Shown here: positions 35,530 to 43,130 of the stretch, one piece after another
Position numbering within the stretch: the first letter of the stretch is position 1
Layout of the letters: each line of letters starts with the position of its first letter
Origin: Nocardia nova
GTDB lineage: Bacteria; Actinomycetota; Actinomycetes; Mycobacteriales; Mycobacteriaceae
NCBI RefSeq assembly: GCF_002933465.1
Contig: NZ_PSZE01000032.1
Coordinates: 16,972 to 80,971 of the forward strand
Reading direction: 5' to 3'
Length of the DNA stretch: 64,000 nucleotides
Made by a program: the position numbers and the translations under genes
The notes under the pieces: generated by a model
Database searches by the model: none
Told to the model about the DNA's origin: nothing
What the model saw: the letters and a program-made list of their open reading frames with translations, nothing else

Positions 35530-35793
35530 GGCAGTACCTCACCGCGGTTCGTGGTCGGGGCCTCGCCGGGGATCGTGCCGATCGGGTTCGAGGGCGCTGC
35601 GTCCGTAATTCGCTCGCTGCGCACGCTCACGGGTGTCCCCCTGGGATCTGCTGGACCGATTTCCTGGACAGCCGGTAGTTTACGCGAGGGCTATCGGCCG
35701 TGACGGGCGTCCTACCCACAGCCGACAAGCCGGACGGCGGACGCGCCGCGTGGTTCGGTTGCCCCTTATTTGCGAGGTCGGGAGCGTATCGAA

Positions 35794-37062
35794 ATGGCAA
35801 TCACCGCAGGCGATGATCCCCGCGCGGCCCGGTTGGACGAACTTCCCGTCCGTCCGGTCCATCGCACACTCGTCGCCCTGGTCGGCCTGGGTCTGTTCTT
35901 CGATCTCTACGAACTGTTCCTCGCCGGCACCATCACCGGTGTGCTGAAGCAGCAGCTCGCGCTGTCGACCTATCAGCTGAGCGGCATCCTCGCCTCCGCC
36001 TTCGTCGGCCAATTCCTCGGCGCCCTGCTCATCGGCCGGCTCTCGGACCTCTTCGGGCGCCGCCGGATGTTCATGATCAATATCGGGGTGTACGCCGGAT
36101 TCACCCTGCTCGGCGCGTTCAGCCCCAACGTCTGGTTCCTGATGGCGACGCGCGTACTCGCGGGCCTCGGCATCGGTGCGGAGATGACCGTCTCCGACAC
36201 CTATCTGTCGGAGACGATGCCGCCGCAGGTCCGCGGGCGGATGATCGCCATCGCCTACACCATCGGATTCTGCGCGGTCCCGACCGTCGGATTCCTGGCT
36301 CGGTGGCTGGTTCCGCTGGAACCGTTCGGCACCGACGGCTGGCGCTGGCTGTTCGTCTTCGGCGGACTCGGCGCCGCCCTGGTCTTCGTCGCCCGCCGGC
36401 ACATGCCCGAGTCCCCGCGCTGGCAGGCCCAGCACGACAAGGCGGCCGGGACCCCGGCGAAGGTGGCGTTCGCCGACATCCTGCGCGGCGCCAATCGCGG
36501 CCGCACCCTGCTGTTCTCCGCGGTGATGATCCTGCAGGTGTTCGGCTACTACGGTTTCGGCACATTGGCGGTGCTGGTCTTGCAGCACAAGGGGTTCACG
36601 GTGGTGAACTCGCTGGGCTATCTGACCGTCACCTATCTGGGCTATCCGCTGGGTTCGCTGCTGTCGATTCCGCTGATCGAGCGCACTGAGCGCAAATACC
36701 TGGTACTGGCCTCGGCCGGACTGATGGCGCTGTTCGGCCTCGTCTTCGGATTCGCCACCAGCGTGCCGCTGATTCTGCTGTCGGGCGGCCTGTTCACCCT
36801 GGCCAGCAACATCTTCTCCAACGCCCTGCACACGTATCTGCCGGAGTCGTTCCCCACGACCGTGCGCGGCACCGCCTCGGGTACGGCCTATTCCCTGTCG
36901 AAACTGAGCACCGCCGTGCAGCCGTTCGTGCTGCTCCCGCTGCTGGACAACCACGGGCCCGGTGCGGTGTTCACGGTGATCACGGTCGCACTGGTGGTGA
37001 TGCTCGGATTGATCGCGGCGTGGGGCCCGCTGACCGGGCGCGGTCCGCTCGCCGACCATTAG
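35794..37062 (+). CDS. MFS transporter
   Basis: A 422-residue major facilitator with about twelve hydrophobic helices. The loop 2-3 motif reads GRLSDLFGRRRMFMI, and the central loop near residue 215 is cytosolic. The signature GLGIGAEMTVSDTYLSE places it in the sugar or aromatic-acid transporter branch, but the substrate cannot be read. ATG at 35794 is chosen with GGGAG about ten bases upstream; an in-frame TTG at 35770 is less likely. It is monocistronic, divergent from the EspI-like gene and followed by the infA leader region. It is not closely similar to the second MFS protein at 50469-51743. Confidence 0.85.
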   Translation: MAITAGDDPRAARLDELPVRPVHRTLVALVGLGLFFDLYELFLAGTITGVLKQQLALSTYQLSGILASAFVGQFLGALLIGRLSDLFGRRRMFMINIGVYAGFTLLGAFSPNVWFLMATRVLAGLGIGAEMTVSDTYLSETMPPQVRGRMIAIAYTIGFCAVPTVGFLARWLVPLEPFGTDGWRWLFVFGGLGAALVFVARRHMPESPRWQAQHDKAAGTPAKVAFADILRGANRGRTLLFSAVMILQVFGYYGFGTLAVLVLQHKGFTVVNSLGYLTVTYLGYPLGSLLSIPLIERTERKYLVLASAGLMALFGLVFGFATSVPLILLSGGLFTLASNIFSNALHTYLPESFPTTVRGTASGTAYSLSKLSTAVQPFVLLPLLDNHGPGAVFTVITVALVVMLGLIAAWGPLTGRGPLADH

Positions 37063-37238
37063 CCGAAGCCGCGCGAACGGTGCGCAGAAGCCGCCGCGAA
37101 CAGCGCGAGGGGACCGCATTTGGCCGGATCGCGGGCGCACGGGTAAGCTTGGTCGGCGGTGCACCTGCCCGACGTCTGTGCTCATGCGACTGTGTGTCCG
37201 CTTGGGACTTACGAAGAGTATGGCACCGGGTCGACTGG

Positions 37239-37272
37239 AGTGCACCGGTAACTGCAGTGCACCGGTAACTGC
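37239..37272. repeat. 17-base tandem direct repeat upstream of infA
   Basis: AGTGCACCGGTAACTGC occurs twice in perfect tandem (37239-37255 and 37256-37272) and is followed by AGTG, the start of a third copy. It lies 66-99 bases upstream of the infA ATG, in the likely leader or promoter of the ribosomal-protein operon. Each unit holds the palindrome ACCGGT. Confidence 0.85.
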
Positions 37273-37337
37273 AGTGACAAGCTAGCCGAAGAGTTGAGAC
37301 CACACAGGGTTTCAGCGTAAGCGGGATCGCGGAGGAT

Positions 37338-37559
37338 ATGGCGAAGAAAGACGGGGCCATCGAGGTCGAGGGTCGAGTTATCGAGCCACTGCCGAATGCG
37401 ATGTTCCGCATCGAGCTGGAGAACGGTCACAAGGTTCTCGCGCACATCAGCGGCAAGATGCGTCAGCACTACATCCGCATCCTGCCCGAGGACCGCGTGG
37501 TCGTGGAGCTTTCTCCTTACGACCTGTCCCGCGGTCGCATCGTCTACCGCTACAAGTGA
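37338..37559 (+). CDS. infA: Translation initiation factor IF-1
   Basis: A 73-residue S1/OB-fold protein that occupies the ribosomal A site during initiation. It begins MAKKDGAIEVEGRVIEPLPN and contains the family segment GHKVLAHISGKMRQHYIRIL; length and sequence are typical of actinobacterial IF-1. It heads the infA-rpmJ-rpsM-rpsK-rpsD-rpoA-rplQ block. A 275-base upstream gap with tandem repeats probably holds its promoter. Two hairpins lie between it and rpmJ. Confidence 0.99.
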   Translation: MAKKDGAIEVEGRVIEPLPNAMFRIELENGHKVLAHISGKMRQHYIRILPEDRVVVELSPYDLSRGRIVYRYK

Positions 37560-37563
37560 GTTT

Positions 37564-37581
37564 CCGGGAAGCGATTCCCGG
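37564..37581 (+). terminator. Hairpin immediately after infA
   Basis: CCGGGAA-GCGA-TTCCCGG is a perfect seven-base stem beginning five bases after the infA stop codon. Without a T-tract it may act as an attenuator or an RNA-stability element rather than a full terminator, because rpmJ follows on the same strand. Confidence 0.4.
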
Positions 37582-37645
37582 GAGAGTCCGGACGCCGGAC
37601 TCGCGAGGTTCAGGGGTGGATTCACCCCGGAATCCGCGCCAAAGA

Positions 37646-37671
37646 TTTCCCCAGTCACACGGCTGGGGAAA
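37646..37671 (+). terminator. Second hairpin between infA and rpmJ
   Basis: TTTCCCCAG (37646-37654) pairs perfectly with CTGGGGAAA (37663-37671) across an eight-base loop, ending 45 bases before the rpmJ start. Together with the preceding hairpin it could separate infA expression from the rest of the block. Confidence 0.4.
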
Positions 37672-37716
37672 AGCTGTGTTCACACCCGGTGTGGACCACA
37701 ACCAGATTGGACGGAC

Positions 37717-37830
37717 GTGAAGGTTCAGCCGAGCGTCAAGAAGATCTGCGAGAAGTGCAAGGTGATCCGCCGTAACGGCCGGGTCATGGTGATCTGCGAC
37801 AACCTGCGTCACAAGCAGCGTCAGGGCTGA
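37717..37830 (+). CDS. rpmJ: 50S ribosomal protein L36 (zinc-binding form)
   Basis: A 37-residue protein starting at GTG 37717 (MKVQPSVKKICEKCKVIRRN). It holds the zinc ribbon ligands Cys11, Cys14, Cys27 and His32, so it is the C+ form; zinc-free paralogues, which replace it under zinc starvation in related bacteria, lack these residues. L36 binds 23S rRNA near the GTPase-associated region. It lies between infA and rpsM in the conserved order. Confidence 0.98.
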   Translation: MKVQPSVKKICEKCKVIRRNGRVMVICDNLRHKQRQG

Positions 37831-38053
37831 CCTGGACTGCGCCCCGACGCAGGGGTTCACCAGCCAAGCACCGAACGCAGTTCGGATTGGCACAGAAAAG
37901 AAGACCTCCCAGCGCCAGTCGCCGTCGGCGAGCTCGCCGTCTCGGAAACGAGCGGAGAGCGGACGGACGACCTACCCCCGGAACGGAGGCCGGGGCCCCA
38001 TTCGAGGGGACGGACAGGGAGCAGACCTCCGCAACAGTTAAGGAAGCTGCCAC

Positions 38054-38425
38054 ATGGCACGTCTGATGGGCGTCGATCTCCCGCGCGAGAAGCGCATGGA
38101 GATCGCGCTGACCTACATTTTCGGCATCGGTCGTACCCGCGCCAAGGAGATCCTGGACGCCACCGGCGTCAGCCCCGACCTGCGGTCGAAGGATCTCAGC
38201 GACGACGACGTCACCCGGTTGCGCGATTACATCGAGGCGTCGGAGTTCAAGGTCGAAGGTGACCTGCGCCGTGAGGTGCAGGCCGACATCCGCCGCAAGA
38301 TCGAGATCGGCTGCTACCAGGGCATCCGCCACCGCCGCCACCTGCCGGTGCGCGGACAGCGGACCAAGACCAATGCGCGCACGCGCAAGGGTCCGAAGAA
38401 GACCGTCGCCGGCAAGAAGAAGTAG
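38054..38425 (+). CDS. rpsM: 30S ribosomal protein S13
   Basis: A 123-residue S13, MARLMGVDLPREKRMEIALT onward, with the helix-two-turns-helix GIGRTRAKEILDATGVSPDL and a basic C-terminal tail ending GKKK that reaches the P-site tRNA. The ATG at 38054 follows AAGGAAG. A 223-base gap separates it from rpmJ, enough for a separate promoter. The stop codon lies inside a short hairpin (38420-38439) before rpsK. Confidence 0.99.
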   Translation: MARLMGVDLPREKRMEIALTYIFGIGRTRAKEILDATGVSPDLRSKDLSDDDVTRLRDYIEASEFKVEGDLRREVQADIRRKIEIGCYQGIRHRRHLPVRGQRTKTNARTRKGPKKTVAGKKK

Positions 38426-38439
38426 GGATAAACCTACTT
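38420..38439 (+). promoter_or_regulatory. Intercistronic hairpin rpsM-rpsK
   Basis: AAGTAGG (38420-38426) pairs perfectly with CCTACTT (38433-38439) around a six-base loop. The left arm contains the rpsM stop codon. It may influence mRNA processing or the rpsK initiation region; no function is established here. Confidence 0.3.
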
Positions 38440-38456
38440 CCCGAAGGGATACCACC

Positions 38457-38870
38457 ATGCCTCCGAAGAGTCGGGCCTCCGGCCCCAAGAAGTCCCAGAA
38501 GGCGCGTCGCCGGGACAAGAAGAACGTTCCGCACGGCCACGCGCACATCAAGTCCACGTTCAACAACACGATCGTCTCGATCACCGACCCCGAGGGCAAC
38601 GTGATCTCGTGGGCGTCGTCGGGCCACGTCGGCTTCAAGGGTTCGCGTAAGTCGACCCCGTTCGCCGCGCAGCTCGCCGCCGAGAACGCCGCCCGCAAGG
38701 CGCAGGAGAACGGCGTCAAGAAGGTCGACGTGTTCGTCAAGGGCCCGGGTTCGGGCCGTGAGACCGCGATCCGCTCGCTGCAGGCCGCCGGCCTCGAGGT
38801 GGGCACGATCTCCGACGTCACCCCGCAGCCGCACAACGGCTGCCGTCCGCCCAAGCGGCGTCGCGTCTAG
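38457..38870 (+). CDS. rpsK: 30S ribosomal protein S11
   Basis: A 137-residue S11. The ATG at 38457 follows GAAGGG. It contains IKSTFNNTIVSITDPEGNVI and the conserved C-terminal TPQPHNGCRPPKRRRV. S11 forms part of the 30S platform near the E site. It lies in the conserved order between rpsM and rpsD, with only 21 bases to rpsD. Confidence 0.99.
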   Translation: MPPKSRASGPKKSQKARRRDKKNVPHGHAHIKSTFNNTIVSITDPEGNVISWASSGHVGFKGSRKSTPFAAQLAAENAARKAQENGVKKVDVFVKGPGSGRETAIRSLQAAGLEVGTISDVTPQPHNGCRPPKRRRV

Positions 38871-38891
38871 CGGGAAAGGATTTAGCGAAAA

Positions 38892-39497
38892 ATGGCTCGT
38901 TATACAGGCCCCATCACCCGCAAGTCGCGTCGTCTGCGTGTCGACCTCGTCGGAGGCGACCAGGCGTTCGAGCGTCGTCCCTACCCGCCCGGCCAGCACG
39001 GCCGCGCGCGGATCAAGGAGAGCGAGTACCTGCTCCAGCTGCAGGAGAAGCAGAAGGCCCGCTTCACCTACGGCGTGATGGAGAAGCAGTTCCGCCGCTA
39101 CTACGAAGAGGCGAACCGTCGCAAGGGTAAGACCGGCGACAACATGCTGCAGCTGCTCGAGTCGCGTCTGGACAACGTCGTGTACCGCGCCGGTCTGGCC
39201 CGGACCCGCCGCCAGGCCCGTCAGCTGGTCTCGCACGGCCACTTCCTGGTGAACAACCGCAAGGTCGACGTCCCCAGCTTCCAGGTCTCTCAGTACGACA
39301 TCATCGATGTCAAGGAGAAGTCGCTGCCGACGCTGCCGTTCCAGATCGCCCGTGAGACCCAGGGCGATCGCCCGATCCCGGGCTGGCTGCAGGTCGTTCC
39401 GAACCGGCTGCGGATCCTGGTCCACCAGCTCCCGGAACGCGCGCAGATCGATGTGCCGCTGAACGAACAGCTCATCGTCGAGTACTACTCGAAGTAA
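38892..39497 (+). CDS. rpsD: 30S ribosomal protein S4
   Basis: A 201-residue S4, a primary 16S rRNA binder and translational fidelity factor. It starts MARYTGPITRKSRRLRVDLV and contains an S4 RNA-binding domain (about 90-155, with RLDNVVYRAGLARTRRQAR). The N-terminus lacks the four-cysteine zinc site found in some bacteria, which I regard as usual for this group. It sits directly between rpsK and rpoA. Confidence 0.99.
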   Translation: MARYTGPITRKSRRLRVDLVGGDQAFERRPYPPGQHGRARIKESEYLLQLQEKQKARFTYGVMEKQFRRYYEEANRRKGKTGDNMLQLLESRLDNVVYRAGLARTRRQARQLVSHGHFLVNNRKVDVPSFQVSQYDIIDVKEKSLPTLPFQIARETQGDRPIPGWLQVVPNRLRILVHQLPERAQIDVPLNEQLIVEYYSK

Positions 39498-39594
39498 GCC
39501 GTTCGTGCTGCTGGTGGGTGAGCACTTTCCGTGCTCATCCACACCCCAGTTCGTGGGCGTCAAATAGCGGGCGCCCCTGAAGGAGGAGATCCTC

Positions 39595-40653
39595 ATGCTG
39601 ATTTCACAGCGACCCACACTGGCCGAAGAGGTATTGGCCGAGAACCGCTCGAAGTTCACCATCGAACCCCTCGAGCCGGGCTTCGGTTACACCCTCGGCA
39701 ATTCGCTGCGCCGCACCCTGCTGTCCTCGATTCCGGGGGCCGCGGTGACCAGCATCCGCATCGACGGCGTGCTGCACGAGTTCACCACCGTCCCGGGCGT
39801 GAAGGAAGACGTCACCGACATCATCCTGAACCTCAAGGGCCTGGTCGTGTCGTCCGAAGAGGACGAGCCGGTCACCATGTACGTGCGCAAGCAGGGCCCG
39901 GGCACCGTCACCGCCGGTGACATCGTTCCCCCGGCCGGTGTGACCGTGCACAACCCGGATATGCACATCGCCACCCTGAACGACAAGGGCAAGCTGGAGA
40001 TCGAGCTCGTCGTCGAGCGCGGTCGCGGTTACGTCCCGGCCGTGCAGAACAAGGCCTCGGGTGCGGAAATCGGCCGGATCCCGGTGGATTCGATCTACTC
40101 ACCGGTGCTGAAGGTGACCTACAAGGTCGAGGCCACCCGTGTCGAGCAGCGCACCGACTTCGACCGGCTCATCCTGGACGTCGAGACCAAGAACTCGATC
40201 TCCCCGCGGGATGCGCTGGCGTCGGCCGGTAAGACCCTGGTCGAGCTGTTCGGCCTGGCGCGCGAGCTGAACGTGGAGGCCGAGGGTATCGAGATCGGGC
40301 CCAGCCCGGCCGAGGCGGACCACATCGCCTCGTTCGCGCTGCCGATCGAGGACCTGGACCTCACCGTGCGCTCGTACAACTGCCTCAAGCGCGAGGGTGT
40401 GCACACCGTCGGCGAGCTGGTTGCGCGGACCGAATCGGATCTGCTGGACATCCGCAACTTCGGCCAGAAGTCCATCGACGAGGTGAAGGTCAAGCTGCAT
40501 TCGCTCGGCCTGTCGCTGAAGGACAGCCCGGCCTCCTTCGATCCGTCGAGCGTCGTCGGCTACGACGCCGCCACCGGAACCTGGAGTGACAGCGGCTCCT
40601 TCGGCGATACCGACAACGGCGAGCAGGATTACGCCGAAACCGAACAGCTCTAG
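39595..40653 (+). CDS. rpoA: DNA-directed RNA polymerase subunit alpha
   Basis: A 352-residue alpha subunit. The N-terminal assembly domain (1-230) contains GFGYTLGNSLRRTLLSSIPG, and the C-terminal DNA- and activator-binding domain (about 250-320) contains LTVRSYNCLKREGVHTVGEL. The extreme C-terminus is acidic (DTDNGEQDYAETEQL). The ATG at 39595 follows GAAGGAGG. A 97-base spacer separates it from rpsD, and rplQ follows 50 bases later. Confidence 0.99.
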   Translation: MLISQRPTLAEEVLAENRSKFTIEPLEPGFGYTLGNSLRRTLLSSIPGAAVTSIRIDGVLHEFTTVPGVKEDVTDIILNLKGLVVSSEEDEPVTMYVRKQGPGTVTAGDIVPPAGVTVHNPDMHIATLNDKGKLEIELVVERGRGYVPAVQNKASGAEIGRIPVDSIYSPVLKVTYKVEATRVEQRTDFDRLILDVETKNSISPRDALASAGKTLVELFGLARELNVEAEGIEIGPSPAEADHIASFALPIEDLDLTVRSYNCLKREGVHTVGELVARTESDLLDIRNFGQKSIDEVKVKLHSLGLSLKDSPASFDPSSVVGYDAATGTWSDSGSFGDTDNGEQDYAETEQL

Positions 40654-40703
40654 GTCGCACGGGGTGCCAGCCCCGGTTCGGCCTTCCCAAAGGAGAACAA
40701 CCA

Positions 40704-41195
40704 ATGCCCAAGCCCAAGAAGGGTGCTCGCTTCGGCGGGTCGGCGTCGCACCAGAAGGCGATCTTCGCCAATCTGGCCACGGCGCTCTTCGAGCACGGTC
40801 GGATCACGACCACCGAGGCCAAGGCCAAGGCGCTGCGCCCCTACGCCGAGAAGCTGGTCACCAAGGCAAAGGCCGGTTCGCTGGCCGACCGCCGCGAGGT
40901 GCTCAAGGTGATCCGCAACAAGGACGTGGTACACGAACTCTTCGCGAACATCGGACCGTCGTTCGAGGGTCGCGAGGGTGGCTACACCCGGATCATCAAG
41001 ACCGTGCCCCGCAAGGGTGACAACGCGCCGATGGCGATCATCGAGCTGGTCCGGGAGAAGACCGTGACCAACGAGGCCGATCGCGCCCGCCGGGTCGCCG
41101 CCCAGCAGGCCAAGACCGAGGCTGCTGAGGCGAAGGCCGACGAGGCTGCTGAGGCGGAGTCCGCCGAGGCTCCTGCCGAGGAAAAGGCGGAATGA
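40704..41195 (+). CDS. rplQ: 50S ribosomal protein L17
   Basis: A 163-residue L17. The core (1-118) has GGSASHQKAIFANLATALFE and AKALRPYAEKLVTKAK. The C-terminus is extended by about 40 residues of Ala/Glu-rich sequence (EAAEAKADEAAEAESAEAPA), a feature seen in actinobacterial L17 and probably disordered. ATG 40704 follows AAAGGAG. A strong hairpin lies after the gene. Confidence 0.99.
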   Translation: MPKPKKGARFGGSASHQKAIFANLATALFEHGRITTTEAKAKALRPYAEKLVTKAKAGSLADRREVLKVIRNKDVVHELFANIGPSFEGREGGYTRIIKTVPRKGDNAPMAIIELVREKTVTNEADRARRVAAQQAKTEAAEAKADEAAEAESAEAPAEEKAE

Positions 41196-41250
41196 GTTGG
41201 TCCCCGCCGCGTGCGGGGACCTCTCGATCCGCGTCGGGAATTCACGAGTG

Positions 41251-41280
41251 AGCCCGCCGTCCCCTCCGGGTCGGCGGGCT
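41251..41280 (+). terminator. Terminator-like hairpin after rplQ
   Basis: AGCCCGCCG (41251-41259) pairs perfectly with CGGCGGGCT (41272-41280) over a 12-base loop, 56 bases past the rplQ stop and 20 bases before the truA start. The lack of a T-tract means partial read-through into truA is possible. Confidence 0.55.
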
Positions 41281-41300
41281 TCGCTCATGTTAACCAGGAA

Positions 41301-42260
41301 ATGGCTGTGACCATGCAGGATCCGGTGGCAACCTCGGTTGCGGTTCGAGTACGGCTCGACATCGCCTATGACGGCACCGATTTCACCGGCTGGGCCCGCC
41401 AGCCCGGCCTGCGGACCGTGCAGGGTGTGCTCGAGGAGTCGCTGAGCAAGGTCCTGCGCGAACCGATTCAGCTGACGGTGGCCGGCCGCACGGACGCCGG
41501 AGTTCATGCCGAGGGACAGGTCGCGCATTTCGACACGACCGCGCTGCCCGACTACGACAAGTTGCTGCACCGTTTGGCACGATTCCTGCCCAAGGATGTG
41601 CGTGTCACCGGAATTCGCACCGCCCCACCGGAATTCGACGCTCGTTTCTCCGCGATCCGCCGCCACTACGCCTATCGGCTGACCACCGCCCCCTATGGGG
41701 CCCCGCCCCTGCTGTCCCGCAGCGTGGTTGCCTGCCGCCCCGGTGTCGATGTCGACGCGATGCGCGCGGCGTCGCGAAAACTGTTGGGACTCCACGATTT
41801 CGCCGCGTTCTGCCGTCGGCGCGAAGGGGCGACGACGGTCCGCGAATTGCAGCGGTTCGAATGGGTCACGACGCCCATCGATCCCGTGCTTGCCGCCGGA
41901 ACCGGCCTCGCGTCCGATCCGGTGAATCGGGGCGATGAGGCCGCCGTCGCTGCGCGGTCGTTCGCGGATGGCCCCGCGCAGATGCTCACCGCCTATGTCA
42001 GCGCCGACGCGTTCTGCTGGTCCATGGTGCGCAGTCTGGTGGGCGCGGTGCTCGCGGTGGGGGAGGGGCGCCGTACACCCGACTGGGTGGAAAGCCTGCT
42101 CGCGGAACGGGAGCGGGCCAGTTCGGTCACCGTGGCCCCGGCCCACGGCCTGAGTCTGATCGCTGTCGACTACCCGGCGGATGCCGACCTCGCCGCACGC
42201 AACGCCGAAACCCGGGAGATGCGCACAATCCCCGAGCCGGGCGGCTGCTGCGGTAGCTAA
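41301..42260 (+). CDS. truA: tRNA pseudouridine(38-40) synthase TruA
   Basis: A 319-residue TruA that isomerises uridines 38-40 in the tRNA anticodon arm. Catalytic Asp65 lies in AGRTDAGVHA. Other family segments are LDIAYDGTDFTGWARQPG near the N-terminus and SADAFCWSMVRSLVGAVLAV in the C-terminal domain. The frame extends upstream to 41211, but the hairpin there and the family length favour ATG 41301 (AGGA upstream) or ATG 41313. As in mycobacteria it follows rplQ. Confidence 0.96.
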   Translation: MAVTMQDPVATSVAVRVRLDIAYDGTDFTGWARQPGLRTVQGVLEESLSKVLREPIQLTVAGRTDAGVHAEGQVAHFDTTALPDYDKLLHRLARFLPKDVRVTGIRTAPPEFDARFSAIRRHYAYRLTTAPYGAPPLLSRSVVACRPGVDVDAMRAASRKLLGLHDFAAFCRRREGATTVRELQRFEWVTTPIDPVLAAGTGLASDPVNRGDEAAVAARSFADGPAQMLTAYVSADAFCWSMVRSLVGAVLAVGEGRRTPDWVESLLAERERASSVTVAPAHGLSLIAVDYPADADLAARNAETREMRTIPEPGGCCGS

Positions 42261-42306
42261 CACCGCCCGGCTCGGGGGCAAAGCCGCTGCCGGCCTCCGA
42301 CAGCCG

Positions 42307-42333
42307 ACGGCCCCGCGGAGTCCGCGGGGCCGT
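42307..42333 (+). terminator. Terminator after truA
   Basis: ACGGCCCCGCGGA (42307-42319) and TCCGCGGGGCCGT (42321-42333) form a nearly continuous 13-base palindrome, giving an 11-base stem with a realistic loop. It lies 47 bases after the truA stop and faces the convergent hsp20 terminator. Confidence 0.65.
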
Positions 42334-42482
42334 ACGAGTCGCTATTCGAGGGTTGCGCGTTCTCACCTCCTTGTCGCTGCGACGATCCTCGGTTCCGCCC
42401 GCCCATCCGGCCACCTTGCACCGGTGAATGGTGTTGTGCGGCTTGCACGCTCGTCTGTCGCCGATGGCGCGGGCTGGTCCGT

Positions 42483-42504
42483 GCCGCGGCCGTAGGGCCG
42501 CGGC
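42483..42504 (-). terminator. Terminator after hsp20
   Basis: GCCGCGGCC (42483-42491) pairs perfectly with GGCCGCGGC (42496-42504) over a four-base loop, eight bases beyond the hsp20 stop in its direction of transcription. The stem is entirely G-C. It ends the hsp20 transcript and may also protect against read-through from truA. Confidence 0.65.
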
Positions 42505-42511
42505 TGCCCGG

Positions 42512-42964
42512 TCAGCTGCTCTCGGAGTGGCCGGCCTCGATGGTCTTCGGGCCCTGGCTCATTCCGCCGATCTCGATGCGACGTGGCTTGGCCTTCTCGG
42601 CGATCGGCAGGGTCACCGACAGCACACCGTCGTTGTAGGTGGCGCTGATGTCGTCGGTATCGATGCCCTCACCGAGCGACAGCTGCCGCATGTACGTTCC
42701 CGCGAATCGTTCCGACGCGATCCATTGCACATGCTCGTCACCCGGCAGGCTGCGCTGCGCCTTCAGCGTCAGGGTGCCGTTGTCCACGCTCACGTCGACC
42801 GATCCGGGATCGACGCCCGGTAGATCGGCATTGAGGACGTAGTGGTCACCGGCCTTGAACAAATCCATCGGCATGAATCGCGGCGCGCGGGTGGTTCCGG
42901 CGGCATCCCCCAGGAGCTGCCGGGCGACGCTGTCGATGTCGTGGAACGGGTCGAACCTCAGCAC
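42512..42964 (-). CDS. Small heat-shock protein of the Hsp20/alpha-crystallin family
   Basis: A 150-residue holdase chaperone. The alpha-crystallin domain spans about 40-135, with VLNADLPGVDPGSVDVSVDN and ISATYNDGVLSVTLPIAEKA. GTG at 42964 (first residues MLRFDPFHD) is chosen because a perfect GGAGG lies eight bases upstream; an upstream in-frame ATG at 42979 would start before the ribosome site. The upstream region holds a CIRCE operator, so transcription is expected to be repressed by HrcA and induced by heat or misfolding stress. Confidence 0.94.
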   Translation of the reverse strand: MLRFDPFHDIDSVARQLLGDAAGTTRAPRFMPMDLFKAGDHYVLNADLPGVDPGSVDVSVDNGTLTLKAQRSLPGDEHVQWIASERFAGTYMRQLSLGEGIDTDDISATYNDGVLSVTLPIAEKAKPRRIEIGGMSQGPKTIEAGHSESS

Positions 42965-43035
42965 AGGAATCACCTCCATATCCAGTGGTGACGCCCGCCT
43001 CGGCGGCGAGCGCCGTGAGCTGTTCGACCCCCAAT

Positions 43036-43062
43036 TTAGCACTCTCCGAGTGCGAGTGCCAG
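43036..43062. promoter_or_regulatory. CIRCE operator (HrcA-binding site) for hsp20
   Basis: The left half TTAGCACTC (43036-43044) is a perfect match to the CIRCE consensus. It is followed by exactly nine bases and the right half GAGTGCCAG (43054-43062), seven of nine to GAGTGCTAA. It lies 72-98 bases upstream of the hsp20 GTG and 69-95 bases before the divergent oxidoreductase, so HrcA may affect both genes. Confidence 0.85.
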
Positions 43063-43130
43063 ATTGCTGCCATCGAATTTTCTCCGCGCCGATCGGAATA
43101 GTCGCCCGCGCAGGGGAGTTCGCAACGACT

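Noticed and set aside
37831..38053. Possible small gene between rpmJ and rpsM
   Set aside because: No frame with a plausible start and composition; treated as promoter or leader.
42261..42511. Small protein between truA and hsp20
   Set aside because: The region is occupied by two strong terminator hairpins, and the frames there are short and featureless.
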